The notes beneath the pieces are model-generated. The model made no database searches. It saw only the letters and a program-made list of their open reading frames with translations, and was not told the origin of the DNA. A program made the position numbers and the translations under genes. Of a stretch of DNA of 64,000 bases, positions 44,299 through 53,188 are shown in pieces (position 1 is the first letter of the stretch; every line of letters starts with the position of its first letter). Origin of the DNA: Pseudomonas sp. FP453 (GTDB lineage: Bacteria; Pseudomonadota; Gammaproteobacteria; Pseudomonadales; Pseudomonadaceae); contig NZ_CP117435.1 in assembly GCF_030687495.1 (NCBI RefSeq), forward strand, positions 496,001 to 560,000, in the 5' to 3' direction.

Positions 44299-45939
44299 TT
44301 ACAGCAGGATGGTGCGGATGTCGTTCAGCAACTGGCTCAGGCGCTGCGTGAAGCGTGCAGCCGCGGCGCCGTTGATCACGCGGTGATCGTAGGACAGCGA
44401 CAGCGGCAGCATCAGCTTCGGCTGGAACGCTTTACCGTCCCACACAGGCTGGATAGTGGCCTTGGACACACCGAGGATCGCCACTTCCGGCGCGTTGACG
44501 ATTGGCGTGAAGCCCGTACCGCCAATGTGCCCGAGGCTGGAGATGGTGAAGCACGCGCCCTGCATGTCGTCCGGGGTGAGCTTCTTGTCGCGGGCCTTGG
44601 CCGCCAGTGCAGCCGCTTCAGCAGCCAGTTGCAGCAGGCTCTTCTGGTCGACGTTCTTGATGACCGGTACCAGCAGGCCATCCGGCGTATCGACCGCGAA
44701 ACCGATGTTCACGTACTTCTTGCGGATGATCGCCTTGCCGCTTGGCGCGAGCGAAGCGTTGAAGTCCGGCAGTTCCTTGAGCAGGTGCGCGCAGGCCTTG
44801 AGCAGCAGCGGCAGCACGGTCAGTTTCACGCCGGCCTTCTCGGCCACGGCTTTCTGCGCGATGCGGAAAGCTTCCAGGTCGGTGATGTCGGCCTGGTCGA
44901 ACTGGGTCACGTGCGGGATGTTCAGGTAGCTGGCGTGCAGGCCGGCCGCGCCGATTTGCATCAGGCGGGTCATCGGCACTTCTTCGGTCTCGCCGAAGCG
45001 GCTGAAGTCCACGGTGCGGATCGGCGGAATGCCCGAACCACCCGTCGCGCCGCCGGCAGCCGGAGCTTCCTTGGCTTTGTGCATCATCGCCTTGACGTAA
45101 ACCTGCACGTCTTCTTTCAGCACGCGACCGTGAGGGCCGGTGGCCGCCACTGCGCTCAGCTCAACGCCGAACTCGCGAGCCAGCTGACGCACCGCAGGGC
45201 CGGCGTGAACCTTGGCACCGCTTGGCGCAGGAGCAGCAGCAACCGGCGCCGGAGCGGCCTCGGCTTTTGCAGCAGGCGCCGGAGCAGCGGCAGGTGCAGC
45301 CTCAGCCTTGGCAGCCGGAGCGGCGGCCGGAGCTGGAGCAGCCGCAGGCGCAGCGCCTTGTACTTTCAGCTTGAGGATGAAATCGCCAGTGCCGACTTCG
45401 TCTTCCAGCTTGACCGCGATGCTTTCCACCACGCCGGCAGCCGGCGAAGGGATTTCCATGGAGGCCTTGTCGGACTCCAGGGTGATCAGCGACTGGTCGG
45501 CTTCGACGGTATCGCCGACCTTGACCAGCAGCTCGATGATCTTGGCCTTGCCCGACGAACCGATGTCCGGCACGTGGATGTCCTGGACCGAAGCGGCGGC
45601 CGGAGCAGCAGCCGGGGCCGCAGGGGCCTCGGCTGGCTTCTCGGCAGGCGCCGGTGCAGCAGCGGCAGCCGGAGCGGCCGCAGGTGCAGGGGCCGCATCA
45701 GCGGCACCTTCGATTTCCAGTTCCAGCAGTTCGTCGCCTTCTTTCAGGCGATCGCCCAGCTTCACTTTCAGGCTCTTGACCACACCGGCCTTGGGAGCAG
45801 GGATTTCCATGCTCGCCTTGTCCGATTCCAGGGTCAGGATGCTCTGGTCGGCTTCGACGGTGTCGCCGACCTTCACAAACAGCTCGATTACTTCACCTTC
45901 ACCGCTGCCGATGTCAGGTACGCGAATGAGTTCGCTCAC
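44299..45939 (-). CDS. aceF: pyruvate dehydrogenase E2, dihydrolipoyl acetyltransferase
   Basis: 546 residues. Two lipoyl domains, each with the lipoylated ESDKASMEIP motif (about residues 1-75 and 120-195), are separated by long Ala/Pro-rich linkers. A peripheral-subunit-binding domain (AGPAVRQLAREFGVELSAVA) and a catalytic domain ending with SYDHRVINGAAAARF (active-site His) follow. It transfers acetyl from lipoate to CoA in the pyruvate dehydrogenase core. It lies 11 bases after aceE in one operon. The low-complexity linkers are normal for the family. Confidence 0.97.
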   Translation of the reverse strand: MSELIRVPDIGSGEGEVIELFVKVGDTVEADQSILTLESDKASMEIPAPKAGVVKSLKVKLGDRLKEGDELLELEIEGAADAAPAPAAAPAAAAAPAPAEKPAEAPAAPAAAPAAASVQDIHVPDIGSSGKAKIIELLVKVGDTVEADQSLITLESDKASMEIPSPAAGVVESIAVKLEDEVGTGDFILKLKVQGAAPAAAPAPAAAPAAKAEAAPAAAPAPAAKAEAAPAPVAAAPAPSGAKVHAGPAVRQLAREFGVELSAVAATGPHGRVLKEDVQVYVKAMMHKAKEAPAAGGATGGSGIPPIRTVDFSRFGETEEVPMTRLMQIGAAGLHASYLNIPHVTQFDQADITDLEAFRIAQKAVAEKAGVKLTVLPLLLKACAHLLKELPDFNASLAPSGKAIIRKKYVNIGFAVDTPDGLLVPVIKNVDQKSLLQLAAEAAALAAKARDKKLTPDDMQGACFTISSLGHIGGTGFTPIVNAPEVAILGVSKATIQPVWDGKAFQPKLMLPLSLSYDHRVINGAAAARFTQRLSQLLNDIRTILL

Positions 45940-45950
45940 AAAAAGTCTCC

Positions 45951-48596
45951 TCAGCAGTCCAGTGGGTTGCGTTTTTCCGGGTTGATCCCGAACTTGACGA
46001 TAGCGTCTGCTACCACCTTGGGTTCGATCTCACCACGGTCAGCCAAGGCTTCCAGGGCTGCCAACACCACGAAGTGACGGTCGACTTCGAAGAAGTGACG
46101 CAGCTTCTTGCGGCTGTCACTGCGGCCGAAACCGTCGGTGCCCAGGACTTTGAATTCCTTGGACGGGACCCACTGGCGAATTTGTTCGGCGAACAGCTTC
46201 ATGTAGTCGGTAGAGGCAATGACTGGACCCTTACGGCCGGCCAGGCACTCTTCGACGTAGCTCTTCGCTGGTTTTTGACCAGGCTTGAGGCGGTTGCTGC
46301 GCTCTACGGCCAGGCCGTCGCGACGCAGTTCGTTGAAGCTGGTGACGCTCCACACGTCGGCGCCGACGTTGAACTCTTCACGCAGGATCTTCGCCGCTTC
46401 ACGCACTTCGCGCAGGATGGTGCCGGAGCCCATCAGCTGTACGTGGTGCGCTGCTTCCTTGGTGTCTTCTTCGAGCAGGTACATGCCCTTGATGATGCCT
46501 TCTTCCACGCCAGCCGGCATTGCAGGCTGCTGGTAGGACTCGTTCATCACGGTGATGTAGTAGAAAACGTCCTGCTGCTCTTCGGTCATCTTCTTCATGC
46601 CGTCCTGGATGATCACCGCCAGCTCATAGCCGTAGGTTGGATCAAAGGTGCGGCAGTTCGGGATGGTGGCAGCCAGGATGTGGCTGTGACCGTCTTCGTG
46701 TTGCAGGCCTTCGCCGTTCAGCGTGGTCCGGCCAGCGGTACCGCCGATCAGGAAGCCACGGGTACGGCTGTCGCCTGCTGCCCAGGCCAGGTCGCCAATA
46801 CGCTGGAAGCCGAACATCGAGTAGAAGATGTAGAACGGCAGCATCGGCTGGTTGTGGCTGGAGTACGAAGTACCGGCAGCGATGAAGGAGCTCATGGCGC
46901 CCGCTTCGTTGATGCCTTCTTCGAGGATCTGGCCCTTCTTGTCTTCCTTGTAGAACATCACCTGGTCTTTATCGACTGGCTCGTAGAGCTGGCCGACGGA
47001 GGAGTAGATGCCCAACTGACGGAACATGCCTTCCATACCGAAGGTACGGGCTTCGTCCGGGATGATCGGGACGATGCGCGGGCCGATGTCCTTGTCCTTG
47101 ACCAGCTGCGCCAAGATACGCACGAAGGCCATGGTGGTGGAGATTTCACGGTCGCCCGAACCGTCCAGGATCGCCTTGAGGGTGCTCAAGTCTGGAGTCG
47201 GAACGCTGAAACTGTTGGCACGGCGCTGTGGCACGAAACCGCCCAGTGCAGTGCGACGCTCGGCCAGGTAACGGGCCTCGGCGCTGTTTGGCTCTGGCTT
47301 GAAGAACGGCAGGTTCTCCAGCTCTTCGTCCTTGACCGGGATGTCGAAGCGGTCGCGGAACAACTTCAGGCTGTCGACATCCACTTTCTTGGTGTTGTGC
47401 GCAGTGTTCTTCGCTTCGCCAGCACCGGTGCCATAACCCTTGATGGTCTTGGCCAGGATGACGGTCGGTTGTTCTTTGTGGTTCACAGCTTCGTGGTAAG
47501 CCGCGTAGACCTTGTACGGGTCGTGGCCGCCACGGTTGAGTTTCCAGATCTCGTCGTCGGACAGGTCTGCAACCATCGCCTTGAGTTCTGGCGTGTTGAA
47601 GAAGTGTTCACGCACGAACGCGCCGTCTTTGGCTTTGTAGTTCTGGTACTCGCCGTCGATGACTTCGTCCATGCGACGTTGCAGGATGCCGTCGACGTCC
47701 TTGGCCAGCAGTGGGTCCCAGAAACGGCCCCAGATGACTTTGGTCACGTTCCACTGAGCACCACGGAACACGCCTTCGAGTTCCTGGATGATCTTGCCGT
47801 TGCCGCGAACCGGGCCGTCGAGGCGCTGCAGGTTGCAGTTGATGACAAAGATCAGGTTGTCCAGCTTCTCGCGGCCAGCCAGGGAGATGGCACCCAGGGA
47901 TTCCGGCTCGTCGCACTCGCCGTCGCCCAGGAAGCACCAGACTTTCTGCTTGCCTTCAGGGATGAAGCCACGGGCTTCCAGGTACTTCATGAAACGTGCC
48001 TGGTAGATCGCCTGGATCGGACCCAGACCCATGGAAACGGTCGGGAACTGCCAGAAATCAGGCATCAGCCAAGGGTGCGGGTACGACGACAGGCCGCCAC
48101 CGTCCACTTCCTGGCGGAAGTTGTTCATCTGGTCTTCGGTGATGCGACCTTCCATGAACGCACGGGCGTAGACGCCTGGCGAGGTGTGGCCCTGGAAGTA
48201 GATCAGGTCGCCGCCGTGTTCGTCGGTCGGGGCCTGGAAGAAGTAGTTGAAGCCGATGTCATACAGGGTTGCGCTGGAAGCGAAGCTGGAGATGTGACCG
48301 CCCAGGTCCGAATCTTTCAGATTCGTGCGCATTACCATCGCCATGGCGTTCCAACGTACCAGCGAGCGAATGCGGCGTTCCATGAACAGGTCGCCAGGCA
48401 TGCGTGCTTCGTGGGTAACGGGGATGGTGTTGCGGTATGGCGTGGTGATGGCGTAAGGCAACTGCGAACCGCTGCGGGTTGCGAGTTCGCCCATACGGGT
48501 CATCAGGTAGTGAGCACGGTCTTCGCCTTCTTTGTCGAGAACCGATTCCAGGGCGTCCAGCCATTCCTGGGTTTCGACGGGATCGAGGTCTTGCAT
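45951..48596 (-). CDS. aceE: pyruvate dehydrogenase E1 component
   Basis: 881 residues of the homodimeric thiamine-diphosphate E1. It has HISSFASSATLYDIGFNYFF, the cofactor-binding WCFLGDGECDEPESLGAI (GDG motif) and RTTLNGEGLQHEDGHSHILA. It decarboxylates pyruvate and acetylates the E2 lipoyl group. The start MQDLDPVETQEW (48596) is the usual pseudomonad start and has GGAG six bases upstream. A frame extending 25 residues further (48671) lacks a ribosome site. Twin palindromes upstream suggest GntR/FadR-family control. Confidence 0.95.
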   Translation of the reverse strand: MQDLDPVETQEWLDALESVLDKEGEDRAHYLMTRMGELATRSGSQLPYAITTPYRNTIPVTHEARMPGDLFMERRIRSLVRWNAMAMVMRTNLKDSDLGGHISSFASSATLYDIGFNYFFQAPTDEHGGDLIYFQGHTSPGVYARAFMEGRITEDQMNNFRQEVDGGGLSSYPHPWLMPDFWQFPTVSMGLGPIQAIYQARFMKYLEARGFIPEGKQKVWCFLGDGECDEPESLGAISLAGREKLDNLIFVINCNLQRLDGPVRGNGKIIQELEGVFRGAQWNVTKVIWGRFWDPLLAKDVDGILQRRMDEVIDGEYQNYKAKDGAFVREHFFNTPELKAMVADLSDDEIWKLNRGGHDPYKVYAAYHEAVNHKEQPTVILAKTIKGYGTGAGEAKNTAHNTKKVDVDSLKLFRDRFDIPVKDEELENLPFFKPEPNSAEARYLAERRTALGGFVPQRRANSFSVPTPDLSTLKAILDGSGDREISTTMAFVRILAQLVKDKDIGPRIVPIIPDEARTFGMEGMFRQLGIYSSVGQLYEPVDKDQVMFYKEDKKGQILEEGINEAGAMSSFIAAGTSYSSHNQPMLPFYIFYSMFGFQRIGDLAWAAGDSRTRGFLIGGTAGRTTLNGEGLQHEDGHSHILAATIPNCRTFDPTYGYELAVIIQDGMKKMTEEQQDVFYYITVMNESYQQPAMPAGVEEGIIKGMYLLEEDTKEAAHHVQLMGSGTILREVREAAKILREEFNVGADVWSVTSFNELRRDGLAVERSNRLKPGQKPAKSYVEECLAGRKGPVIASTDYMKLFAEQIRQWVPSKEFKVLGTDGFGRSDSRKKLRHFFEVDRHFVVLAALEALADRGEIEPKVVADAIVKFGINPEKRNPLDC

Positions 48597-48706
48597 GGCT
48601 TGCTCCAGGGCGGAAAGGCTACCAGAATCGGTTGCCTGAAGTTTGCGACTGGCCTTGTGGGCAGACGACATAAATTCTTGGATGGCCGAAGGTTGCTTCG
48701 GCGTCC

Positions 48707-48721
48707 TGTAGTTTTACTACA
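48707..48721. promoter_or_regulatory. aceE-proximal FadR/GntR-type palindrome
   Basis: TGTAGTTTTACTACA, a perfect six-base inverted repeat around TTT, about 110 bases before aceE. It contains TAGTnnnACTA, matching the TNGTNNNACNA pattern typical of FadR-subfamily GntR regulators such as PdhR and LldR. Confidence 0.55.
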
Positions 48722-48758
48722 AATCGTCGGCCATTTCAGCCTTTCGAATGTATATACG

Positions 48759-48773
48759 AGTAGTAAAACTACA
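48759..48773. promoter_or_regulatory. distal copy of the aceE palindrome
   Basis: AGTAGTAAAACTACA is the reverse complement of the first site with one end base changed. The centres are 52 bases apart, close to five helical turns, so two dimers would lie on the same DNA face. Confidence 0.55.
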
Positions 48774-48979
48774 CAAGACTGAGCGTATGGCTCGGTCTGG
48801 CTGGTGAGCATAATCGTTAATGTTGATCTTTTGCAGACAAGAAAAGGTAGAAGTTTAATGTTGCCTGCCAATAAGTACGAATTTTCAGCTATTTATAACC
48901 TTTGTTCGACAGTCCATCGCCGCGCCGGGTTCTTGCCGTCATCACAACAAGCCAAATACGCGCCGATCAAGGATAGACC
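48774..48979. other. AT-rich remainder of the aceE-glnE spacer
   Basis: This completes the 383-base divergent spacer 48597-48979. It is AT-rich around 48830-48900 and must contain the glnE promoter. No specific element, gene or RNA is recognisable. A purine-rich AAGGATAGA just before the ATG serves as ribosome site. Confidence 0.4.
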
Positions 48980-51919
48980 ATGAGCCTTCCAACGCTGGCC
49001 AAACTACCGGCCATCCTCCTGCCTTACGCCAGCCGGGCCGAGCAGTCATTTCGTGACGCTGTAGCCACGCTGGGCGACGATCATGGCCTTTCTGCGTGGT
49101 CGCCGCAACGGTGGGCCGACTTCGCCCGCGTGTGTGCGGCCAGCGATTTTGTCATTCAACAGAGTGTTCGTGACCCTTTGATGTTGCTGGAGCTGGCGGC
49201 CTGGGGCGAGCTGGACCGGGGTTTCGCCCCCGGCGAGCTGTGCGGGCAGATTGCTGGCGCTGTGCAACAGGTCGAAACAGAAGATGAGTTGGGGCGCGTG
49301 CTGCGCCGCCAGCGCACCCGTCAGCAAGTGCGCATCATCTGGCGCGACCTGACCCGCCAGGCCGACCTGGTGCAAACCTGCCGCGACCTGTCCGACATGG
49401 CCGACGCCAGCATCGACCAGGCTTACCAGTGGTTGTACCAGCGCCACTGTGCCCAGTTCGGCACGCCCACCGGCCGGCGCAGCGGCGAGCCGCAGCAAAT
49501 GGTCATCCTCGGCATGGGCAAGCTCGGCGCGGTGGAGCTGAACCTGTCGTCGGATATCGACCTGATCTTCGCCTACCCCGAAGGCGGCGAAACCCTGGGC
49601 GTGAAGCGGGCGCTGGATAACCAGGAGTTCTTTATCCGTCTTGGTCAAAAATTGATCAAGGCCCTCGACCCGATGACCGTCGATGGTTTTGTGTTCCGCG
49701 TCGACATGCGCCTGCGGCCTTACGGTTCATCCGGCTCGCTGGTGCTCAGCTTCAATGCGTTGGAGCAGTACTACCAGGACCAGGGCCGCGACTGGGAACG
49801 TTACGCCATGATCAAGGCGCGCGTGGTCGCGGGTGACCAGGTCGCCGGTGCGCAACTGCTCGACATGCTGCGCCCGTTTGTCTACCGCCGTTACCTGGAC
49901 TTTTCCGCCATCGAAGCGCTGCGCACCATGAAGCAGCTGATCCAGCAGGAAGTGCGGCGCAAGGGCATGGCCGACAATATCAAGCTGGGCTCGGGCGGCA
50001 TCCGCGAGGTGGAATTCATCGCCCAGGCGTTCCAGTTGATCCACGGCGGCCGTGATCTGAGCCTGCAACAACGTCCGCTGCTCAAGGTGCTCGGCACCTT
50101 GGAAGGCCAAGGCTATCTGCCGCCAGCGGTGATCGCCGAGTTGCGCGATGGCTACGAATTCCTGCGTTACACCGAGCATGCGATCCAGGCGATTGCTGAC
50201 CGCCAGACGCAAATGCTCCCGGACACCCCAGAAGATCAGGCGCGCATTGCCTTTATGCTGGGCTTTGATGACTGGGCCGCGTTCCACGAGCGCTTGATGT
50301 ACTGGCGCGGCCGGGTGGATTGGCATTTCCGCCAGGTCATCGCCGACCCGGATGAAGAAGAGGGCGAAGAAGGCGAATTGGTCGTGGGCGGCGAGTGGTT
50401 GCCGCTTTGGGAAGAATCCCAAGATGAAGAGGCTGCCTGTCGGCAGTTGGCCGAAGGTGGTTTCAGCGATGCGGCCAAAGCGCTCAAAGCCCTCGCGGGC
50501 CTGCGCAACAGCCCGCAATTGCGTGCCATGCAGCGCCTCGGTCGCGAGCGTCTGGATGCGTTTATCCCACGCCTGCTGGCCCAGGCGGTCGAACACGCCA
50601 ACCCCGATCTTGTGCTGGAGCGGGTATTGCCGCTGGTGGAAGCCGTCGCGCGGCGTTCCGCGTATCTGGTGCTGCTCACCGAAAACCCCGACGCCCTGCG
50701 TCGCCTGTTGACCCTGTGCGCCGCCAGCCCGTGGATCGCCGAGCAAATCACCCGCTTCCCGCTGCTGCTCGACGAATTGCTCAACGAAGGCCGCCTGTTC
50801 AAGCCCCCGCTGGCGCCGGAACTCGCTGCCGAGCTGCGCGAGCGCCTCACGCGCATTCCCGAGGACGATCTTGAGCAGCAGATGGAAGCACTGCGCCACT
50901 TCAAGCTGGCCCACCGCCTGCGCGTCGCCGCCTCGGAAATCGCCGGCAGCCTGCCGCTGATGAAAGTCAGCGATTACCTGACCTGGCTCGCCGAAGCCAT
51001 CCTCGAACAAGTGCTGGCCCTGGCCTGGCGCCAGACCGTGGCGCGCCATGGTTCGCCGCAGCGCGTGGACGGCACCTTGTGCGATCCTGGGTTCATCATT
51101 GTCGGTTATGGCAAAGTCGGCGGCATCGAACTGGGGCATGGTTCGGACCTGGACCTGGTATTTATCCACGACGGCGACCCGCAGGCCGAGACCGACGGCG
51201 CCAAGCCGATCGATGGCGCGCAGTTCTTCACGCGCCTGGGCCAGCGCATCATTCACCTGCTGACCACCCAGACCAACTCCGGGCAGTTATATGAAGTGGA
51301 CATGCGCCTGCGTCCTTCCGGCGCATCCGGGTTGTTGGTCAGTTCCCTGGGGGCCTTCGAGCGCTATCAGGAAAATGAAGCCTGGACCTGGGAGCATCAG
51401 GCCCTGATCCGCGCGCGGGTGCTGGTGGGCAGCCAGGATGTGGGCCATGCATTCGAGCAGGTGCGGGCCAAAGTGCTGGGCCGCGAGCGCGACCTGGCCA
51501 CGCTGCGCCAGGAGGTCAGCGAGATGCGCGCGAAGATGCGTGACAACCTCGGCACCAAGGGCACCGCGGCCGGTACGGGCGCGAATGCCTTCGAAGCCAC
51601 GGCGCTGTTCGACCTCAAGCAGGACGCCGGAGGTATCGTCGATATTGAATTTATGGTGCAATACGCGGCTTTGGCGTGGTCTGCGCAACATCCATCGTTG
51701 CTGCGCTACACCGACAATATCCGCATTCTGGAAGGCCTGGAGCAGGTCGGGCTGATGCCCGCTGCCGATGCCCATCTGCTGCGCGAGGTGTATAAGGCCT
51801 ACCGTTCCGCCGCGCACCGCCAGGCCTTGCAGAACGAGGCCGGCACGGTCGCCGGGGATCAGTTCGCCGACGAACGGCGCCAGGTGATGCGAATCTGGAA
51901 AGAACTGGGGTTAAGCTGA
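48980..51919 (+). CDS. glnE: bifunctional glutamine synthetase adenylyltransferase/deadenylase
   Basis: 979 residues with two nucleotidyltransferase domains. The N-terminal deadenylylase has GMGKLGAVELNLSSDIDLIF near residue 175; the C-terminal adenylylase has GYGKVGGIELGHGSDLDLVF near residue 710. Helical GlnD-type regions follow each. It attaches AMP to glutamine synthetase in nitrogen excess and removes it in limitation, under PII control. It precedes the LPS core genes, as in other pseudomonads. Confidence 0.97.
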   Translation: MSLPTLAKLPAILLPYASRAEQSFRDAVATLGDDHGLSAWSPQRWADFARVCAASDFVIQQSVRDPLMLLELAAWGELDRGFAPGELCGQIAGAVQQVETEDELGRVLRRQRTRQQVRIIWRDLTRQADLVQTCRDLSDMADASIDQAYQWLYQRHCAQFGTPTGRRSGEPQQMVILGMGKLGAVELNLSSDIDLIFAYPEGGETLGVKRALDNQEFFIRLGQKLIKALDPMTVDGFVFRVDMRLRPYGSSGSLVLSFNALEQYYQDQGRDWERYAMIKARVVAGDQVAGAQLLDMLRPFVYRRYLDFSAIEALRTMKQLIQQEVRRKGMADNIKLGSGGIREVEFIAQAFQLIHGGRDLSLQQRPLLKVLGTLEGQGYLPPAVIAELRDGYEFLRYTEHAIQAIADRQTQMLPDTPEDQARIAFMLGFDDWAAFHERLMYWRGRVDWHFRQVIADPDEEEGEEGELVVGGEWLPLWEESQDEEAACRQLAEGGFSDAAKALKALAGLRNSPQLRAMQRLGRERLDAFIPRLLAQAVEHANPDLVLERVLPLVEAVARRSAYLVLLTENPDALRRLLTLCAASPWIAEQITRFPLLLDELLNEGRLFKPPLAPELAAELRERLTRIPEDDLEQQMEALRHFKLAHRLRVAASEIAGSLPLMKVSDYLTWLAEAILEQVLALAWRQTVARHGSPQRVDGTLCDPGFIIVGYGKVGGIELGHGSDLDLVFIHDGDPQAETDGAKPIDGAQFFTRLGQRIIHLLTTQTNSGQLYEVDMRLRPSGASGLLVSSLGAFERYQENEAWTWEHQALIRARVLVGSQDVGHAFEQVRAKVLGRERDLATLRQEVSEMRAKMRDNLGTKGTAAGTGANAFEATALFDLKQDAGGIVDIEFMVQYAALAWSAQHPSLLRYTDNIRILEGLEQVGLMPAADAHLLREVYKAYRSAAHRQALQNEAGTVAGDQFADERRQVMRIWKELGLS

Positions 51920-51976
51920 TTACTTGAGTGACGCCAATCTAGTGTGGAAATCGGCTTTATGGGGAGCCGGGCTTGT

Positions 51977-52078
51977 GTGGGAGCTGGCTTGCCTGCGATT
52001 GCATCACCTCGGTATGACTGATACTCCGAGGCGCCTGCATCGCGGGCAAGCCCGGCTCCCACACAAGCCAGCTCCCAC
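51977..52078. repeat. composite REP element
   Basis: An AT-variant REP half at 51977-51999 is paired with a GC-type half at about 52039-52062. A partial third unit (AAGCCAGCTCCCAC) follows to 52078. The mixture suggests recombination between the two REP lineages seen in the window. Confidence 0.85.
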
Positions 52079-52110
52079 ATAATAAGGCGCGACCTACAGT
52101 AATTATCGAG

Positions 52111-52134
52111 GCGGGGAGGCATAAGCCTCCCCGC
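52111..52134. terminator. perfect hairpin between glnE and waaF
   Basis: GCGGGGAGGC/GCCTCCCCGC with loop ATAA, 19 bases before the waaF ATG. Only a weak T-rich stretch follows (ATCGTTTGT). It may end glnE transcription or sit in the waaF leader as a regulatory stem. Confidence 0.5.
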
Positions 52135-52152
52135 ATCGTTTGTGGAAACTAC

Positions 52153-53187
52153 ATGAATATTCTGATCGTTGGGCCCAGTTGGGTCGGTGACATGGTGATG
52201 GCGCAGACACTGTTCCAGTGCCTGAAACAACGTCATCCCGACTGCCAGATCGACGTGCTCGCCCCTGAGTGGAGCCGCCCGATCCTCGAACGCATGCCCG
52301 AAGTGCGCGCGGCCTTGAGCTTTCCGCTCGGCCACGGCGCCCTGGAGCTGGCGACCCGTCGGCGCATCGGCAAATCCCTGGCCGGCCGGTACGACCAGGC
52401 GATCCTGCTGCCCAACTCGCTGAAATCGGCGCTGGTGCCGTATTTCGCCGGCATTCCCAAGCGCACCGGCTGGCGCGGCGAATTCCGCTACGTGCTGCTC
52501 AATGACGTGCGCACGCTGGACAAGGCGCGCTACCCGTTGATGATCGAACGTTTCATGGCCCTGGCTTACGAGCCGGGGGCCGAGTTGCCCAAGCCGTACC
52601 CGCGCCCGAGCCTGCAGATCGACCCGGTGAGCCGCGATGCCGCCCTGGCCAAGTTCGGCCTGAGCCTGGATCGCCCGGTCCTGGCCCTGTGCCCTGGCGC
52701 CGAGTTTGGCGAGTCCAAGCGCTGGCCGTCGGAGCACTACGCCAAGGTCGCCGAGGCAAAAATCCGCGAAGGCTGGCAGGTGTGGCTGTTTGGTTCGAAG
52801 AAGGATCACCCGGTGGGCGAAGACATTCGCCAGCGCCTGATCCCCGGCCTGCGCGAAGAAGCGGTGAACCTCAGCGGCGACACCTCGCTGGCCGAGGCCA
52901 TCGACCTGCTGTCCTGCGCCGATGCGGTGGTGTCCAACGACTCCGGCCTGATGCACGTCGCGGCGGCGCTGAACCGCCCGTTGGTGGCGGTGTACGGCTC
53001 CACGTCGCCGGGTTTCACCCCGCCGCTGGCCGACAAGGTCGAAGTGGTGCGCCTGGGTCTGGATTGCAGCCCGTGTTTTGAACGCACCTGCCGTTTCGGC
53101 CACTACAACTGCATGCGCCAGTTGCTGCCGCAGCCGGTCAACGAAGCCTTGCAGCGCTTGCAAGGCGCTGCGGTCGAGGTCCGATAG
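52153..53187 (+). CDS. waaF: ADP-heptose:LPS heptosyltransferase II
   Basis: A 344-residue family 9 glycosyltransferase beginning MNILIVGPSWVGDMVMAQTL, with LCPGAEFGESKRWPSEHYA and the C-terminal ADP-heptose site SNDSGLMHVAAAL. It adds the second heptose of the LPS inner core at the cytoplasmic membrane. It is the first gene of a seven-gene LPS core operon; waaC follows with a one-base gap. Confidence 0.95.
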   Translation: MNILIVGPSWVGDMVMAQTLFQCLKQRHPDCQIDVLAPEWSRPILERMPEVRAALSFPLGHGALELATRRRIGKSLAGRYDQAILLPNSLKSALVPYFAGIPKRTGWRGEFRYVLLNDVRTLDKARYPLMIERFMALAYEPGAELPKPYPRPSLQIDPVSRDAALAKFGLSLDRPVLALCPGAEFGESKRWPSEHYAKVAEAKIREGWQVWLFGSKKDHPVGEDIRQRLIPGLREEAVNLSGDTSLAEAIDLLSCADAVVSNDSGLMHVAAALNRPLVAVYGSTSPGFTPPLADKVEVVRLGLDCSPCFERTCRFGHYNCMRQLLPQPVNEALQRLQGAAVEVR

Positions 53188-53188
53188 T

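Noticed and set aside
45212..45720. Ala/Pro-rich repetitive stretch in aceF as a possible repeat element or misassembly
   Set aside because: Flexible linkers between lipoyl domains of E2 subunits are normally of this composition, and the frame is intact.
48597..48671. 25-residue N-terminal extension of AceE
   Set aside because: The longer start lacks a ribosome site, whereas MQDLDPVETQEW has GGAG six bases upstream and is the usual pseudomonad N-terminus.
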